From contig MFFN01000001.1 in assembly GCA_001777915.1 (NCBI GenBank), forward strand, positions 1 through 64,000: a stretch of DNA of 64,000 bases, given 5' to 3'. The position numbers and the translations under genes were made by a program. Below the pieces are notes generated by a model. The model had not been told where the DNA came from. It worked only from the letters and a program-made list of their open reading frames with translations, and searched no databases. Below are positions 34,839-43,724 of this stretch, in pieces. This DNA comes from Candidatus Edwardsbacteria bacterium RifOxyA12_full_54_48 (GTDB taxonomy: Bacteria > Edwardsbacteria > AC1 > EtOH8). Within the stretch, counting starts at the first letter, position 1, and each line of letters opens with the position of its first letter.

Positions 34839-35474
34839 ATGAAAAAACTTATTTTGATTTCGTTAAGCCTTTTATCGGCTTCGTTCTGCTGGGCCCAAAG
34901 CAAACCGCACGGGATACTGAACCTGAACACGGTAAACGTCAAGGTAGACGGGCAGGTGGGGCCGGAGGAATACCCCACCAATTTCGTGGATTCCCAGACC
35001 GGCATCGGCGTCAGCTGGGTGAGCGACGGCAGGCTGCTGTATGTCGCCCTGCAGAGCCCGGCCCGGGGATGGGTGGCCATCGCTTTCGGCAACAGCAAGA
35101 TCAGGGGGACCTCCATGGTCATCGGATACCACAAACCAGGCGGCGGAAGGGTGGACGAACATGTAGGCAGCTGGGTCTCCACCCACAAGCCCATAGACAA
35201 GCCCTCCCTGGTGAACTTTGCCACCGGATCCAATCCCACGGGCACCGTCATAGAATTCGCCATGCCCCTGACCCTTTCCAACGGGCAGGTGATCGTGCCG
35301 GGCCAGCCCATGTCTTACGTTCTGGCCCACCACGCCAAAAAGACCTCCTTCAAGGGCCGCCCGTCCAAGAAGAGCGCCGGCACCCTGCTGCTGGGAAAAC
35401 CGGAGAGGGCCGACGAGATGCCGGTGCAGACCAGCCCGTCGGCCGATACCATCAAAAAATCCGATGAAAAATAA
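34839..35474 (+). CDS. Exported DOMON domain protein, paralogue 1
   Basis: 211 residues from ATG 34839 behind AAGGAGG (34826-34832). Signal peptide (MKKLILISLSLLSASFCWA) is followed by a DOMON-type jelly-roll (VKVDGQVGPEEYPTNFVDSQ, LYVALQSPARGWVAIAFGN, then ARGWV and GTVIEFAMPL). DOMON domains bind heme or sugar and take part in extracytoplasmic electron transfer; the usual Met/His ligands are not certain here. The C-terminal about 45 residues are Lys/Ser-rich. Its paralogue follows after 19 bp. Confidence 0.82.
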   Translation: MKKLILISLSLLSASFCWAQSKPHGILNLNTVNVKVDGQVGPEEYPTNFVDSQTGIGVSWVSDGRLLYVALQSPARGWVAIAFGNSKIRGTSMVIGYHKPGGGRVDEHVGSWVSTHKPIDKPSLVNFATGSNPTGTVIEFAMPLTLSNGQVIVPGQPMSYVLAHHAKKTSFKGRPSKKSAGTLLLGKPERADEMPVQTSPSADTIKKSDEK

Positions 35475-35493
35475 TCTCCCAGGGAGGATCGAA

Positions 35494-36072
35494 ATGAAGA
35501 CAGTGTTACCGATATTCTGTCTGCTGCTGCCGATAGCGGCCTGGGGCGGAGAGACCATATGCCTGCCTCAATATGATCGATGCGCCAGCACGGTGGACGG
35601 CAAGATAGATAAGGACGAGTACCGGCATTCTTTTACCGATCCCGTTACCGGCATCATGGTTTTCTGGCAGGCCGACAGCTTCAACCTCCAGGCGGCCCTG
35701 AAAAGTCCGGGATCGGGCTGGCTGGCCATCGGACTGGGGTCGGGCAAGATGAACGGGGCCGACATGATAATAGGCTTTAAGGATGGCGCCGGGCAGTGGG
35801 TGGCGGAGGAGCATCTGGGAAAGGCTTTCTTTCGCCATGCCCCGGTTGAAAAGCCCAAATTGGCGGCCGGAAAAGCGGCAGCGGCGGAGGGCCGGACAAT
35901 ATTGGAATTTATCCTCCCCCTGAAGCTTTCCAACGGCAAGGAGATCAAGCCGGGACAAAACTTCCCGTTCCTGCTGGCCTATCATAAGGACAAAGTAAAA
36001 ATTTCCAAGCATACCAAGAAGTCGGCAAATATGCTGATGCTGGCCAGGGAAGCCGAGAAAACCGGCAAGTGA
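35494..36072 (+). CDS. Exported DOMON domain protein, paralogue 2
   Basis: 192 residues from ATG 35494, with an AGGGAGG site at 35481-35487. Signal peptide MKTVLPIFCLLLPIAAWG, then a DOMON fold related to the previous gene: STVDGKIDKDEYRHSFTDPV, LQAALKSPGSGWLAIGLGSG and ILEFILPLKLSNGKEIKPGQ. It carries two extra cysteines (about 23 and 30) near the N-terminus. Together the two copies could be periplasmic carriers or sensors fed by the redox genes next to them; that is inference. Confidence 0.82.
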   Translation: MKTVLPIFCLLLPIAAWGGETICLPQYDRCASTVDGKIDKDEYRHSFTDPVTGIMVFWQADSFNLQAALKSPGSGWLAIGLGSGKMNGADMIIGFKDGAGQWVAEEHLGKAFFRHAPVEKPKLAAGKAAAAEGRTILEFILPLKLSNGKEIKPGQNFPFLLAYHKDKVKISKHTKKSANMLMLAREAEKTGK

Positions 36073-36081
36073 GGAGTTGTT

Positions 36082-36360
36082 ATGGCCAACAAAGTCAAAG
36101 GGGCCAACCGGGTCCACCAGATCATGCTGTATGCCCTGTCCACCTGCGTTTGGTGCCGGAAGACGAAAAAACTGCTGGACACCCTTGATGTCGAATATGA
36201 ATACATCTTCGTCGACCTGCTGGATGGGGTGGAAGAGGAGCGGGCGATGGACCAGTTGGAGCGGTACAACCCCGGCCGGACCTTCCCCACCATGGTGATA
36301 GATGGCAAACGGGTTATAGTGGGCTTCAAGGAGCCGGAGATCAGGAAGGCATTGTCATGA
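36082..36360 (+). CDS. Glutaredoxin-family protein
   Basis: 92 residues, thioredoxin fold with redox motif CVWC (Cys 22, 25), unlike the CPYC of classical glutaredoxin. Substrate-binding features FPTMVIDGKRVIVGF and a C-terminal KPEIRKAL-like helix are normal. It overlaps the next gene by ATGA, so the fused ferredoxin-thioredoxin reductase catalytic domain that follows may reduce it. Confidence 0.92.
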   Translation: MANKVKGANRVHQIMLYALSTCVWCRKTKKLLDTLDVEYEYIFVDLLDGVEEERAMDQLERYNPGRTFPTMVIDGKRVIVGFKEPEIRKALS

Positions 36361-36857
36361 GGAAGATAAAAGAGATCGAGGCCGAGGTCCGGGAGCTGGC
36401 CGATAAAGAGGGATATCTGCTGAATTCCGACCGGGAGATCCTTGAGGGTATCATCGAGGGTCTGGCTATCAACGAGGAAAAACTGGGTTACTGGTCTTGC
36501 CCCTGCCGTAAGGCTTCGGGAGACAGAATGCAGGATCTGGACATAATCTGCCCCTGCCAGTACCGCGACCCGGACCTGGCGGAATACGGGCGCTGCTATT
36601 GCGCGCTGTATGTCACTCAGGGATATGTCGACCAGGGCTCATCCCCTGAACCGATCCCGGAAAGAAGGGAAAAGGAAATCAAGTCCGGATCCAAGGATTC
36701 GGAGGCTCATAATGAGATCCCCGAAGATCAAGGGGAAAATAAAATAAAGACCTGGCGATGCCAGGTCTGCGGGTATCTCTGCGCCAGGCCGGAGGTCCCC
36801 CCGGTCTGTCCCATCTGCCGGGCCAAGAAGGAGAGGTTTGAGGAATATCGGATTTAG
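36357..36857 (+). CDS. Ferredoxin-thioredoxin reductase catalytic domain fused to a rubredoxin-like domain
   Basis: 166 residues. Residues 1-about 95 are the ferredoxin-thioredoxin reductase catalytic subunit fold with CPC (48-50), CPC (65-67) and CYC (80-82), holding a 4Fe-4S cluster and disulfide. The third motif is CYC where plant enzymes have CHC. After an acidic linker, residues about 132-158 are a rubredoxin-type iron site (WRCQVCGYLC, then VCPICRAKKERF; Cys 135, 138, 151, 154). Ferredoxin-thioredoxin reductases transfer electrons from ferredoxin to thioredoxin-like proteins. Start overlaps the glutaredoxin (ATGA), and the lipoprotein gene overlaps its end. Confidence 0.9.
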   Translation: MRKIKEIEAEVRELADKEGYLLNSDREILEGIIEGLAINEEKLGYWSCPCRKASGDRMQDLDIICPCQYRDPDLAEYGRCYCALYVTQGYVDQGSSPEPIPERREKEIKSGSKDSEAHNEIPEDQGENKIKTWRCQVCGYLCARPEVPPVCPICRAKKERFEEYRI

Positions 36858-38070
36858 CAAAAGAACGATCTTTCGGCTGGCTTTTGCTTTTGCCGGACTG
36901 GTGATATTTGCCGGGTGCCAGCATAATCCAGTGTATCCCGATATCGGCTCGGTATACATCTACAGCGACCCCGATAAGGCCGAGGTGCTGATGGACGGAC
37001 AAATGCTGCGCCTGATCACGCCGGTAAAGATAGACGGGATACCGGTGGGGCTGCATACCTTTACTCTGAGGCATAACAATTACAAGGTAATGAACTTTAC
37101 CATGGAGGTAAAACCGGGTCAGACCAGGACGGTCTACAAAAAACTTTCTACTATCTCCCTGCAAAGGAAGGACACATTATCCATATCGGCCGGCGATATG
37201 GACCTAACCAGCGAGGGAGTGATATTTTTAACCAATCTCTGGAGCGGCAATATCACCATTGCCCGGATAGCCGACAACGGTCAAATTTCTACGATCGACC
37301 AGATTGATGTGGGGGCTCCCCAGCGGCTGATCGCCGCAAACGAATCTGCCAACCGGGTATTTGTCACCAGGCAGAAACCCGACGGCGAGGAGGACCTGGT
37401 GGGGCTGGAGATACTGTCCCATAAAATAATCCGTTCAATATACCTTAACAACATTAAACATTACTCCGCTCTGGCCATTTCCCCGGACGGGAATATACTG
37501 GCAGCCGCCGACAGTTTAAATAAAAGACTGGTTTTGATAGACAGCCGGCTTTGCACCGTGATAAAAACCATAAGCACCACCGGCTTCCCGACGGATCTGT
37601 CTTTTGACAGAAATAATTCTTTGCAGATTTATGTCACTCAAAGCGGGATAAACCGATTTGATCTGGTGAACCTGGAGACCGGAGAGGTGGCAAACAGTGT
37701 TGCTACCGGCAATTCCCCCGGAGGGATCTTCTGGAATAATCACTGTACCCAGGTGGGTTTCTGCAACCGTACGGACATTACCTATACGGTCGTCAACATC
37801 GGCAATTGGACCACCGCCACTTCCGGTCAGGATGTTGTCGGAAAGATTATTGTCGGGGCCTGCTGGAGCAGCAGCGATGTATACGTACTGTGGGCCATGG
37901 ATCATAATGTGGGGATAATGTATATTCCCAACTGGCAGCAGACATCAAAGATCTACAATTATGTGCCGGTGGGGGGTGGTCAACTGGTTGAAATATCATT
38001 GACCGGCGATCAAAGATACCTGCTGATGCTGAATGATGCACAGCTGGTCACGGTGGAATTGGGCCTGTGA
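36838..38070 (+). CDS. Lipoprotein with PEGA domain and propeller-like repeats
   Basis: 410 residues from a TTG at 36838, overlapping the previous gene by 20 bp. The lipobox IFAGC ends the signal peptide (cysteine about 25). Residues about 33-105 are a PEGA domain (GSVYIYSDPDKAEVLMDGQM, IPVGLHTFTLRHNNYKV), often found in envelope proteins. The rest has blades like YVTQSGINRFDLVNLETGEV, likely a beta-propeller. Function unknown; its place after the redox genes may be chance, as the overlap suggests only co-transcription. Confidence 0.75.
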   Translation: MRNIGFSKRTIFRLAFAFAGLVIFAGCQHNPVYPDIGSVYIYSDPDKAEVLMDGQMLRLITPVKIDGIPVGLHTFTLRHNNYKVMNFTMEVKPGQTRTVYKKLSTISLQRKDTLSISAGDMDLTSEGVIFLTNLWSGNITIARIADNGQISTIDQIDVGAPQRLIAANESANRVFVTRQKPDGEEDLVGLEILSHKIIRSIYLNNIKHYSALAISPDGNILAAADSLNKRLVLIDSRLCTVIKTISTTGFPTDLSFDRNNSLQIYVTQSGINRFDLVNLETGEVANSVATGNSPGGIFWNNHCTQVGFCNRTDITYTVVNIGNWTTATSGQDVVGKIIVGACWSSSDVYVLWAMDHNVGIMYIPNWQQTSKIYNYVPVGGGQLVEISLTGDQRYLLMLNDAQLVTVELGL

Positions 38071-38226
38071 GCCATACCCGGATCATCACATACTAAGCAG
38101 ATGCATCACCGGGTTTAAAACGCTGGAATATTAGGCTGTTTTGTGATATATTCTACAAAGTTAAGCATAGGATATGATAATTTTTGTCGGCCGTCCCCGT
38201 TACTTAAAACCAAAATATCAGAAAAA

Positions 38227-39198
38227 ATGACCCTACAGATAAAAGTTTATAAAAGCAACCTCCGGACCCAATGGGAGGAATTCGTGGCGACTGCCAATAA
38301 CGGCACGGTATTTCACCGGCAGCAGTTTTTGGATTATCATCCCCAGGGCCGGTTTGACAACCATCACCTGATGCTGTACGACGGTGCGCGGCTGGCTGCC
38401 GTGATGCCGGCCCTGATAAAGGACGAGCAGGGCAGCAAAACGGTGATATCCTACGGCGGGGCCTCCTATGGCGGCCTGGTGGTCGCCGCAGGATCGGGAA
38501 TCGCCGAGATAAACCGGATGGCCGAAGCGGCCACCGAATATTGGTCCCGCCAGGGGGCCAAGCGGATATTGATCACCCAGCCTCCGCTGATCTATATGCA
38601 GCAACCCAATCAATACATCGATTTCAGCCTGTCTAAATTGGGCTATTCTTATCTGAAGAGGGAGATAACCGCCGTCATCCTCCTGGAATTCCCCGGGGAG
38701 GAGGCCATCGCAAGTAGCTTCAAACCGGAGACCAGGACCGCCCTCAGAAAATCATACAGATCAGGCGTCACGGTCAGGGTCAGAGAAGATATCGATGAGT
38801 TCTATCATATATTGGAGAAGAACCTGAGTGCCCGGCATAACGTCAAACCCACCCATACTCTGGCAGAGTTGAAGAGGTTGAAAAAACTGCTGCCGAAGAA
38901 CATGCTTCAATTTACCTCCTACCTGGGGAAGACCCCGGTGGCCGGAATGACGGTCTTCATCTGCAATCCCAGGGTCCTTTTGGCCTTCTACATCAGCCAC
39001 GACCAGGATTACCAGGAGCATCGCCCGGTGAACTCGGTCTATCACCAGGTGATAAAATGGGGCTGGGAGAGCGGGTTCAAATACCTGGACCTGGGCACCT
39101 TCACCCTGAACATGCAGCCCAACTGGGGCCTGGGACGGTTCAAGGAGGGTTTCGGGGCCCGGGGGTATTTGCGGGAAACATTTGAATTAAGATTTTAA
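38227..39198 (+). CDS. FemAB/GNAT-type acyltransferase
   Basis: 323 residues from ATG 38227; the preceding 28 in-frame codons lack a signal or ribosome site. The C-terminal half (YLGKTPVAGMTVFICNPRVL, YHQVIKWGWESGFKYLDLGT then FKEGFGA) matches the GNAT fold of FemAB-like peptidoglycan or exopolysaccharide transferases, which move aminoacyl or acyl groups. A glycosyltransferase and an amidase follow, so cell-envelope modification is likely. The exact substrate is unknown. Confidence 0.82.
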   Translation: MTLQIKVYKSNLRTQWEEFVATANNGTVFHRQQFLDYHPQGRFDNHHLMLYDGARLAAVMPALIKDEQGSKTVISYGGASYGGLVVAAGSGIAEINRMAEAATEYWSRQGAKRILITQPPLIYMQQPNQYIDFSLSKLGYSYLKREITAVILLEFPGEEAIASSFKPETRTALRKSYRSGVTVRVREDIDEFYHILEKNLSARHNVKPTHTLAELKRLKKLLPKNMLQFTSYLGKTPVAGMTVFICNPRVLLAFYISHDQDYQEHRPVNSVYHQVIKWGWESGFKYLDLGTFTLNMQPNWGLGRFKEGFGARGYLRETFELRF

Positions 39199-39207
39199 AG
39201 ATCCAGC

Positions 39208-40278
39208 ATGCGGATACTTCATATCGCGCCATACAACACCGCCGGGGTTCCCATAACCTTCGTCAAGGCCGAAAAAGAGCTGGGACACTACAGCCGCCTG
39301 CTTACCCTGCACCACGACGGCCGGGGATACCAAGAGGATATCTGCCTGAAGCTGCCCCTTTGGCAGCCGGAAATTGTTGCCAAATTGAAAAAAATATGTT
39401 ATCCTAAACCCAGGCTTTTGCAGGATACCGGCCTGGCCCAGCCCCGCCAGATCCCGCCAGTCTGGAAGCCGGCCAATCAATTGGCCGGCCTTCTATTAAA
39501 TGTCCGGGACCGGATGACCCGGCCGTTGATAAAGGGATATATAAAAAAATACCGGCTGGATTCGTTCGATGCCTACCAGCTGGACGGCGGCCACGGGTTT
39601 TTAAAGAACGATGATTTCATTTCCAAATGGCATCAGGACGGCAAAAAAGTGATCTGTTGTTATCTGGGCAGCGATCTCCGGCGAAGAGGCGTCATGCCGG
39701 GCATGGATAAGATATCCGATCTGACCCTGACCCTGGAGTGGGACCATTTGAAACTATATCCCGGCATCAAGCACCTATATTTTCCGTTTGATATTTCCGG
39801 CTTCAAGGTCGCAGATTCATCGCTCGGGAAAAAGGTCAGGATCGGTCATTCCCCCACCAACCGGGCGGCCAAGGGCTCGGACCGGATCATTGACGCCGTG
39901 AATAAATTGTCGCAAAGATATCCGGTGGAGCTGGTGCTGATCGAGAACCGGCCGCATCTCCGGGCCCTGGAGCTGAAGGCCACCTGCGATATCGGTATAG
40001 ACCAGCTGGGCGATCTGGGGTACGGCATCAGCGCCCTGGAGTGGTTGGCCATGGGGATCCCGGCGGCCAGCAGCATCGCTTCAGAGATGGAGGCGGCCGG
40101 AATCAGCCATCCCATTGTTTCGATAAACGAACAGAATATCGAGCAAAAACTGGAGCCGCTGATCAATAGCCGGGAGCAGCGTATAAAACTGGGCCGGGCG
40201 GGCCGCCAATGGCTGGAACAGAATCACGATGCGCAAAAGATAGTCAAACAGATCCACCAATCAGCAGGTTTGAATTGA
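39208..40278 (+). CDS. Glycosyltransferase family 4-like protein
   Basis: 356 residues. N-terminus MRILHIAPYNTAGVPITFVK is a GT-B opening with a nucleotide-sugar region later (IGHSPTNRAAKGSDRIIDAV, DIGIDQLGDLGYGISALEWL, MGIPAAS). The latter is the GT4 donor-binding pattern with E at the usual ExxxxxxxE start. It starts 10 bp after the FemAB-like gene and ends in TTGA overlap with the amidase. Probably adds a sugar to a surface glycan. Confidence 0.85.
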   Translation: MRILHIAPYNTAGVPITFVKAEKELGHYSRLLTLHHDGRGYQEDICLKLPLWQPEIVAKLKKICYPKPRLLQDTGLAQPRQIPPVWKPANQLAGLLLNVRDRMTRPLIKGYIKKYRLDSFDAYQLDGGHGFLKNDDFISKWHQDGKKVICCYLGSDLRRRGVMPGMDKISDLTLTLEWDHLKLYPGIKHLYFPFDISGFKVADSSLGKKVRIGHSPTNRAAKGSDRIIDAVNKLSQRYPVELVLIENRPHLRALELKATCDIGIDQLGDLGYGISALEWLAMGIPAASSIASEMEAAGISHPIVSINEQNIEQKLEPLINSREQRIKLGRAGRQWLEQNHDAQKIVKQIHQSAGLN

Positions 40279-41477
40279 AAAAAACAGCAGTTATCCTCTG
40301 GTTATTATTGGTCAATGCTTGCCTCTACGGGCAAACCAACATCACTCTGATAGACGCCAAAGGCGGCACCACGGTGGTCGGTGCTCTATCATTCGATCAT
40401 GAAGAATATCTGTCCCTGGCTGACCTGATGGGCCCCTGGTCCGGTCAGGCTGCCTGGTCGGATATCGAGGGCCGGGTCGAGGTTAAACTGCCGGGCCATA
40501 CCTTAAGGCTTTCGGCGGAGAACACCTTCTTTTTGATGGACGGCAAATCTTACAATCTCTACCACCCGGTAAGGCTGTATGACTCCGGGCTGTGGGTGCC
40601 CCTGGAGATGTTCACCCGCTTTCTGATCCCCATCTGGGGCAAGGGGGTGGGCTGGGATCCCCAGGGCCGCAAATTAAGTCTGGGAATGCTGGATCCCCGC
40701 GAGGTCAGCATCCCGCAGGCCAGGCCGCGGCTGCCCCAGAAGGCCAGGGTGATCGAGAAAGTGGTGATCGATGCCGGACACGGCGGAAAGGACCCGGGGG
40801 CGGTGGGCCCCAGCCGCCTGCTGGAGAAGGATGTCAACCTGGATATCGCCTTCCGGCTGAAGACCATCCTGGAGGACAAGTACGGGGTCAAGGTGGTGAT
40901 GACCCGGGATGAAGATGTCTTCATCCCTTTGGGCGACCGCACCGCCATTGCCAACCGGGAGGCGGCCGACATCTTCATCAGCATCCACTGCAATGCCGCT
41001 CCCAAGAAGAAACGCAACCGGAGCACCACCCGGGGGGTGGAGACCTATTTCCTGTCGCTGGCCAAGACCGACGACGCCCGGGCCACCGCCGCCATGGAAA
41101 ACTCCGCCATCCAGTTCGAACAGCCGGACAAGAAGAACGCCAATTTCGACGACATTCAGCTGATACTGTGGGACGTGATGCAGAACGAATTCCTGAAAGA
41201 ATCCAGCGACCTGGCGGAGTGGATCCAGGAGGCGCTGTCGGCCGGACTGGCGGTCCCCAACCGGGGGGTCAACCAGGCCGGATTCTATGTGCTCAACGGA
41301 GCCTATATGCCGTCGGTGCTGGTGGAGACATCCTTCATCTCGCATCCCGAGGAGGAGAGGCTGCTGAAGAAGACCACTTTCAGGCAGAGCGTGGCCGAAG
41401 GGATCGCCCAGGGCCTGAGAGAATTCGCCAAACGGTATAAATGCAAGTTCGGCAGGATAGAGCCGCGAGAGCAATAG
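40275..41477 (+). CDS. N-acetylmuramoyl-L-alanine amidase
   Basis: 400 residues from TTG 40275, which overlaps the previous stop (TTGA). A signal peptide (LKKTAVILWLLLVNACLYG) is followed by a copper amine oxidase N-terminal-like domain (about 25-145) and an Amidase_3 catalytic domain (about 165-390). Zinc ligands and catalytic residues are in VVIDAGHGGKDPGA, LLEKDVNLD, ISIHCNAA and LVETSFIS. It cleaves the bond between N-acetylmuramate and the stem peptide in the periplasm. Upstream alternatives start inside the previous gene and lack a signal. Confidence 0.9.
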   Translation: MKKTAVILWLLLVNACLYGQTNITLIDAKGGTTVVGALSFDHEEYLSLADLMGPWSGQAAWSDIEGRVEVKLPGHTLRLSAENTFFLMDGKSYNLYHPVRLYDSGLWVPLEMFTRFLIPIWGKGVGWDPQGRKLSLGMLDPREVSIPQARPRLPQKARVIEKVVIDAGHGGKDPGAVGPSRLLEKDVNLDIAFRLKTILEDKYGVKVVMTRDEDVFIPLGDRTAIANREAADIFISIHCNAAPKKKRNRSTTRGVETYFLSLAKTDDARATAAMENSAIQFEQPDKKNANFDDIQLILWDVMQNEFLKESSDLAEWIQEALSAGLAVPNRGVNQAGFYVLNGAYMPSVLVETSFISHPEEERLLKKTTFRQSVAEGIAQGLREFAKRYKCKFGRIEPREQ

Positions 41478-41529
41478 GTTTTCCCGCGAAAAAACGCGAA
41501 ATTTTGATAATATTATATGTTGGGCAATA

Positions 41530-41898
41530 ATGAATGAAGAAAAGATTGAAAAAATAATTTACGAACTTGAAAGTAAATTGTTGCTGCCCGAAGTTCGCAA
41601 TTCATCAGAGGAAGTTTCCCGTCTGCTAAGTAAAGAGTTTATTGAATATTGCAGCTCCGGGGCCATATATAAATATAAAGCCAACGATTGTTTTCCCTGC
41701 CAGGGCATCGATTTCAGGATATATGATTTTGCCGTTAAAATATTGACAGAAGATTTTGTGCTAGCCACTTTTAAACTAATAAAACATTCCGAGCTGGATG
41801 AAAGCAAAAAATACTCCCTGCGCAGTTCCATCTGGCAGTTGGTTGACGGGCAATGGAAAATGATATTCCATCAGGGGACCCTTACAAAAATGTTTTGA
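41530..41898 (+). CDS. Small NTF2-like (DUF4440-type) protein
   Basis: 122 residues. The pattern (ELESKLLLPEVRNSSEEVSR, FVLATFKLIKH, SSIWQLVDGQWKMIFHQGTL) fits a DUF4440/NTF2-like alpha-beta cone. These often bind small ligands and are found as stand-alone proteins. More AT-rich than the genes around it. It follows a CGCGAAAAAACGCGAAA repeat, a dispersed element, within the 52-bp gap. No function can be assigned. Confidence 0.6.
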   Translation: MNEEKIEKIIYELESKLLLPEVRNSSEEVSRLLSKEFIEYCSSGAIYKYKANDCFPCQGIDFRIYDFAVKILTEDFVLATFKLIKHSELDESKKYSLRSSIWQLVDGQWKMIFHQGTLTKMF

Positions 41899-41994
41899 AA
41901 AAATCAATAACACCAACGATCTCCATTTAATATCCCAACCAACGCCCATTGGCATATTCTACTCTGTTTTCGGCGGACTGACTACTTTCAAAAC

Positions 41995-42795
41995 ATGATA
42001 TTCGATAAAATAACAAACCGAGACCTCGACAGTCTCGGCCCGTTGCAGCCCGAGGGCTGGGGCGATATCGTCCCGAGCTTCAAATTCTATCTGGAATTGC
42101 CGTTCTGTTTCCCGGTAAAAACTATCGTCAACGAAAAGATAGCCGGCATCGGGGCGGCCATCATCCTGGAGGGCACGGCCTGGCTGGCCCACATCATCGT
42201 CGGCCCCGAAAACCGGAAACAGGGGATTGGCAGCGAAATAACCGGCCATTTGCTGGAGCTTACCCGGGAACAGGGATGCAAAACCGTTTCCCTTATTGCC
42301 ACCGCAATGGGCCGCCCGGTCTACCAAAAGATTGGATTTGCCGACCAGGAAGAGTATGTCTTTTATCAAAGGGAAACTCCTTTGGCGGACCGGAGGGTCC
42401 CGGACAGCATTTCCGGTTTCCGGGAGGAGAACCGGGCCGGTATTTTGGAGCTGGACCGGGCCCTGTCGGGCGAAGGGCGAAGCCGGCTGCTGGAGAAACA
42501 TTTGCGGAATTCATATCTCCATCTATCCAGCGGACGGATGGACGGCTATTACCTCCCCGGCCTGGGCGAGGGCCTGATCATGGCGGAGAACCAACGGGCT
42601 GGCATTGAACTGCTAAAGCTGAAATTATCACTCTCCGTCAAGAATGTGCTGCCCGCCGGCAACCGGCCGGGGGTGGCCTTTATGCAGGAAATCGGTTTTA
42701 GGGAGACCAAGCGGGCCACCAGGATGGTTTGGGGCCAAAGGTTTCCCTGGCAGCCGGACAATATGTTCGGCAGGATCGCGGGGAACCTGGGATGA
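41995..42795 (+). CDS. GNAT family N-acetyltransferase
   Basis: 266 residues. The N-terminal half is a GNAT fold with acetyl-CoA loop VGPENRKQGIGSEITGHLL (about 64-82) and IATAMGRPVYQKIGFADQEE. The second half, ending FMQEIGFRETKRATRMVWGQ, looks like a degenerate second GNAT domain. Acetyl acceptor unknown. It is followed 35 bp later by murI. Confidence 0.85.
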   Translation: MIFDKITNRDLDSLGPLQPEGWGDIVPSFKFYLELPFCFPVKTIVNEKIAGIGAAIILEGTAWLAHIIVGPENRKQGIGSEITGHLLELTREQGCKTVSLIATAMGRPVYQKIGFADQEEYVFYQRETPLADRRVPDSISGFREENRAGILELDRALSGEGRSRLLEKHLRNSYLHLSSGRMDGYYLPGLGEGLIMAENQRAGIELLKLKLSLSVKNVLPAGNRPGVAFMQEIGFRETKRATRMVWGQRFPWQPDNMFGRIAGNLG

Positions 42796-42830
42796 CCGTT
42801 AATACCCGATCATATATATAAGAAAATATA

Positions 42831-43724
42831 ATGTCCCATCATTCACCCATAGGTATCTTCGACTCCGGGTTCGGCGGGCTGACCATCTTCCGCAAGATCC
42901 GGGAGCTGATGCCGCAGTACGATTACATCTATCTGGGCGACAACGCCCGGACACCATACGGCAATCGCTCATTCGAGACGGTGCTAAAATTCACCGCCGA
43001 GGGGGTGCAGTATCTGTTCTCCCAGGGATGCCCGCTGATCATCATCGCCTGCAATACCGCCAGCGCCAAGGCCCTGCGCAGCATCCAGCAGCAGTATCTG
43101 CCCAAGACCTACCCCGAACGGAGGGTGCTGGGGGTGATCCGGCCCACGGTGGAGTCCATTCAAAGTAAAACCCTGACCGACAGCGTAGCCCTGTGGGGAA
43201 CGGCCGGAACGGTCAACTCCGGGAGCTTCGTGATGGAGATGGCCAATCACGCTCCCTCGGTGAAGCTGGTCCAGCAGGCCTGCCCCCTGCTGGTGCCTTT
43301 GGTGGAGGCCGGAGAACTTGAGGGAGAGGGGCTGGACTTTTTCATAAAAAAATACTGGAAGCAAACCGAGATCCAAAATTGCAAAATTGATACACTGTTA
43401 TTGGCCTGCACCCATTATCCGCTGCTCAAAAAGCAGATCGCAAAGATCATACCTCGGAACATCAATATCCTTTCTCAGGATGAGCTGGTGGCGCCCAGCC
43501 TGGCCGAGTATTTTAAGCGCCATCCGGAGATGGAGCTGCTGGTGACCACCGGGGGCGGTTGCCGGTACCTGACCACCGACCAGTGCGGCCATTTTGACAA
43601 CCTGGCCAAAATCTTCATGGGACAGGAGATCTCTTCCGAGAAGATAGAACTCAAAGAAGTAAAATTGCTGGATAACCCCCGGCATATGCCGCTGAACGCC
43701 GAAAATGAAGGTGCTCCGGGATGA
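42831..43724 (+). CDS. murI: Glutamate racemase
   Basis: 297 residues; interconverts L- and D-glutamate for peptidoglycan. The catalytic pair of cysteines is in IACNTASAKALR (about 76) and LACTHYPLLKKQI (about 191), with the N-terminal IGIFDSGFGGLTIFRKI and LGDNARTPYGNRS motifs. Full length and intact. The stop overlaps the start of the next gene by ATGA, coupling it to the large fusion protein. Confidence 0.96.
   Translation: MSHHSPIGIFDSGFGGLTIFRKIRELMPQYDYIYLGDNARTPYGNRSFETVLKFTAEGVQYLFSQGCPLIIIACNTASAKALRSIQQQYLPKTYPERRVLGVIRPTVESIQSKTLTDSVALWGTAGTVNSGSFVMEMANHAPSVKLVQQACPLLVPLVEAGELEGEGLDFFIKKYWKQTEIQNCKIDTLLLACTHYPLLKKQIAKIIPRNINILSQDELVAPSLAEYFKRHPEMELLVTTGGGCRYLTTDQCGHFDNLAKIFMGQEISSEKIELKEVKLLDNPRHMPLNAENEGAPG

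Noticed and set aside
34193-35311. Minus-strand open frame across the flavin reductase and first DOMON gene
   Set aside because: It spans several plus-strand genes with clear signals and motifs and has none of its own.
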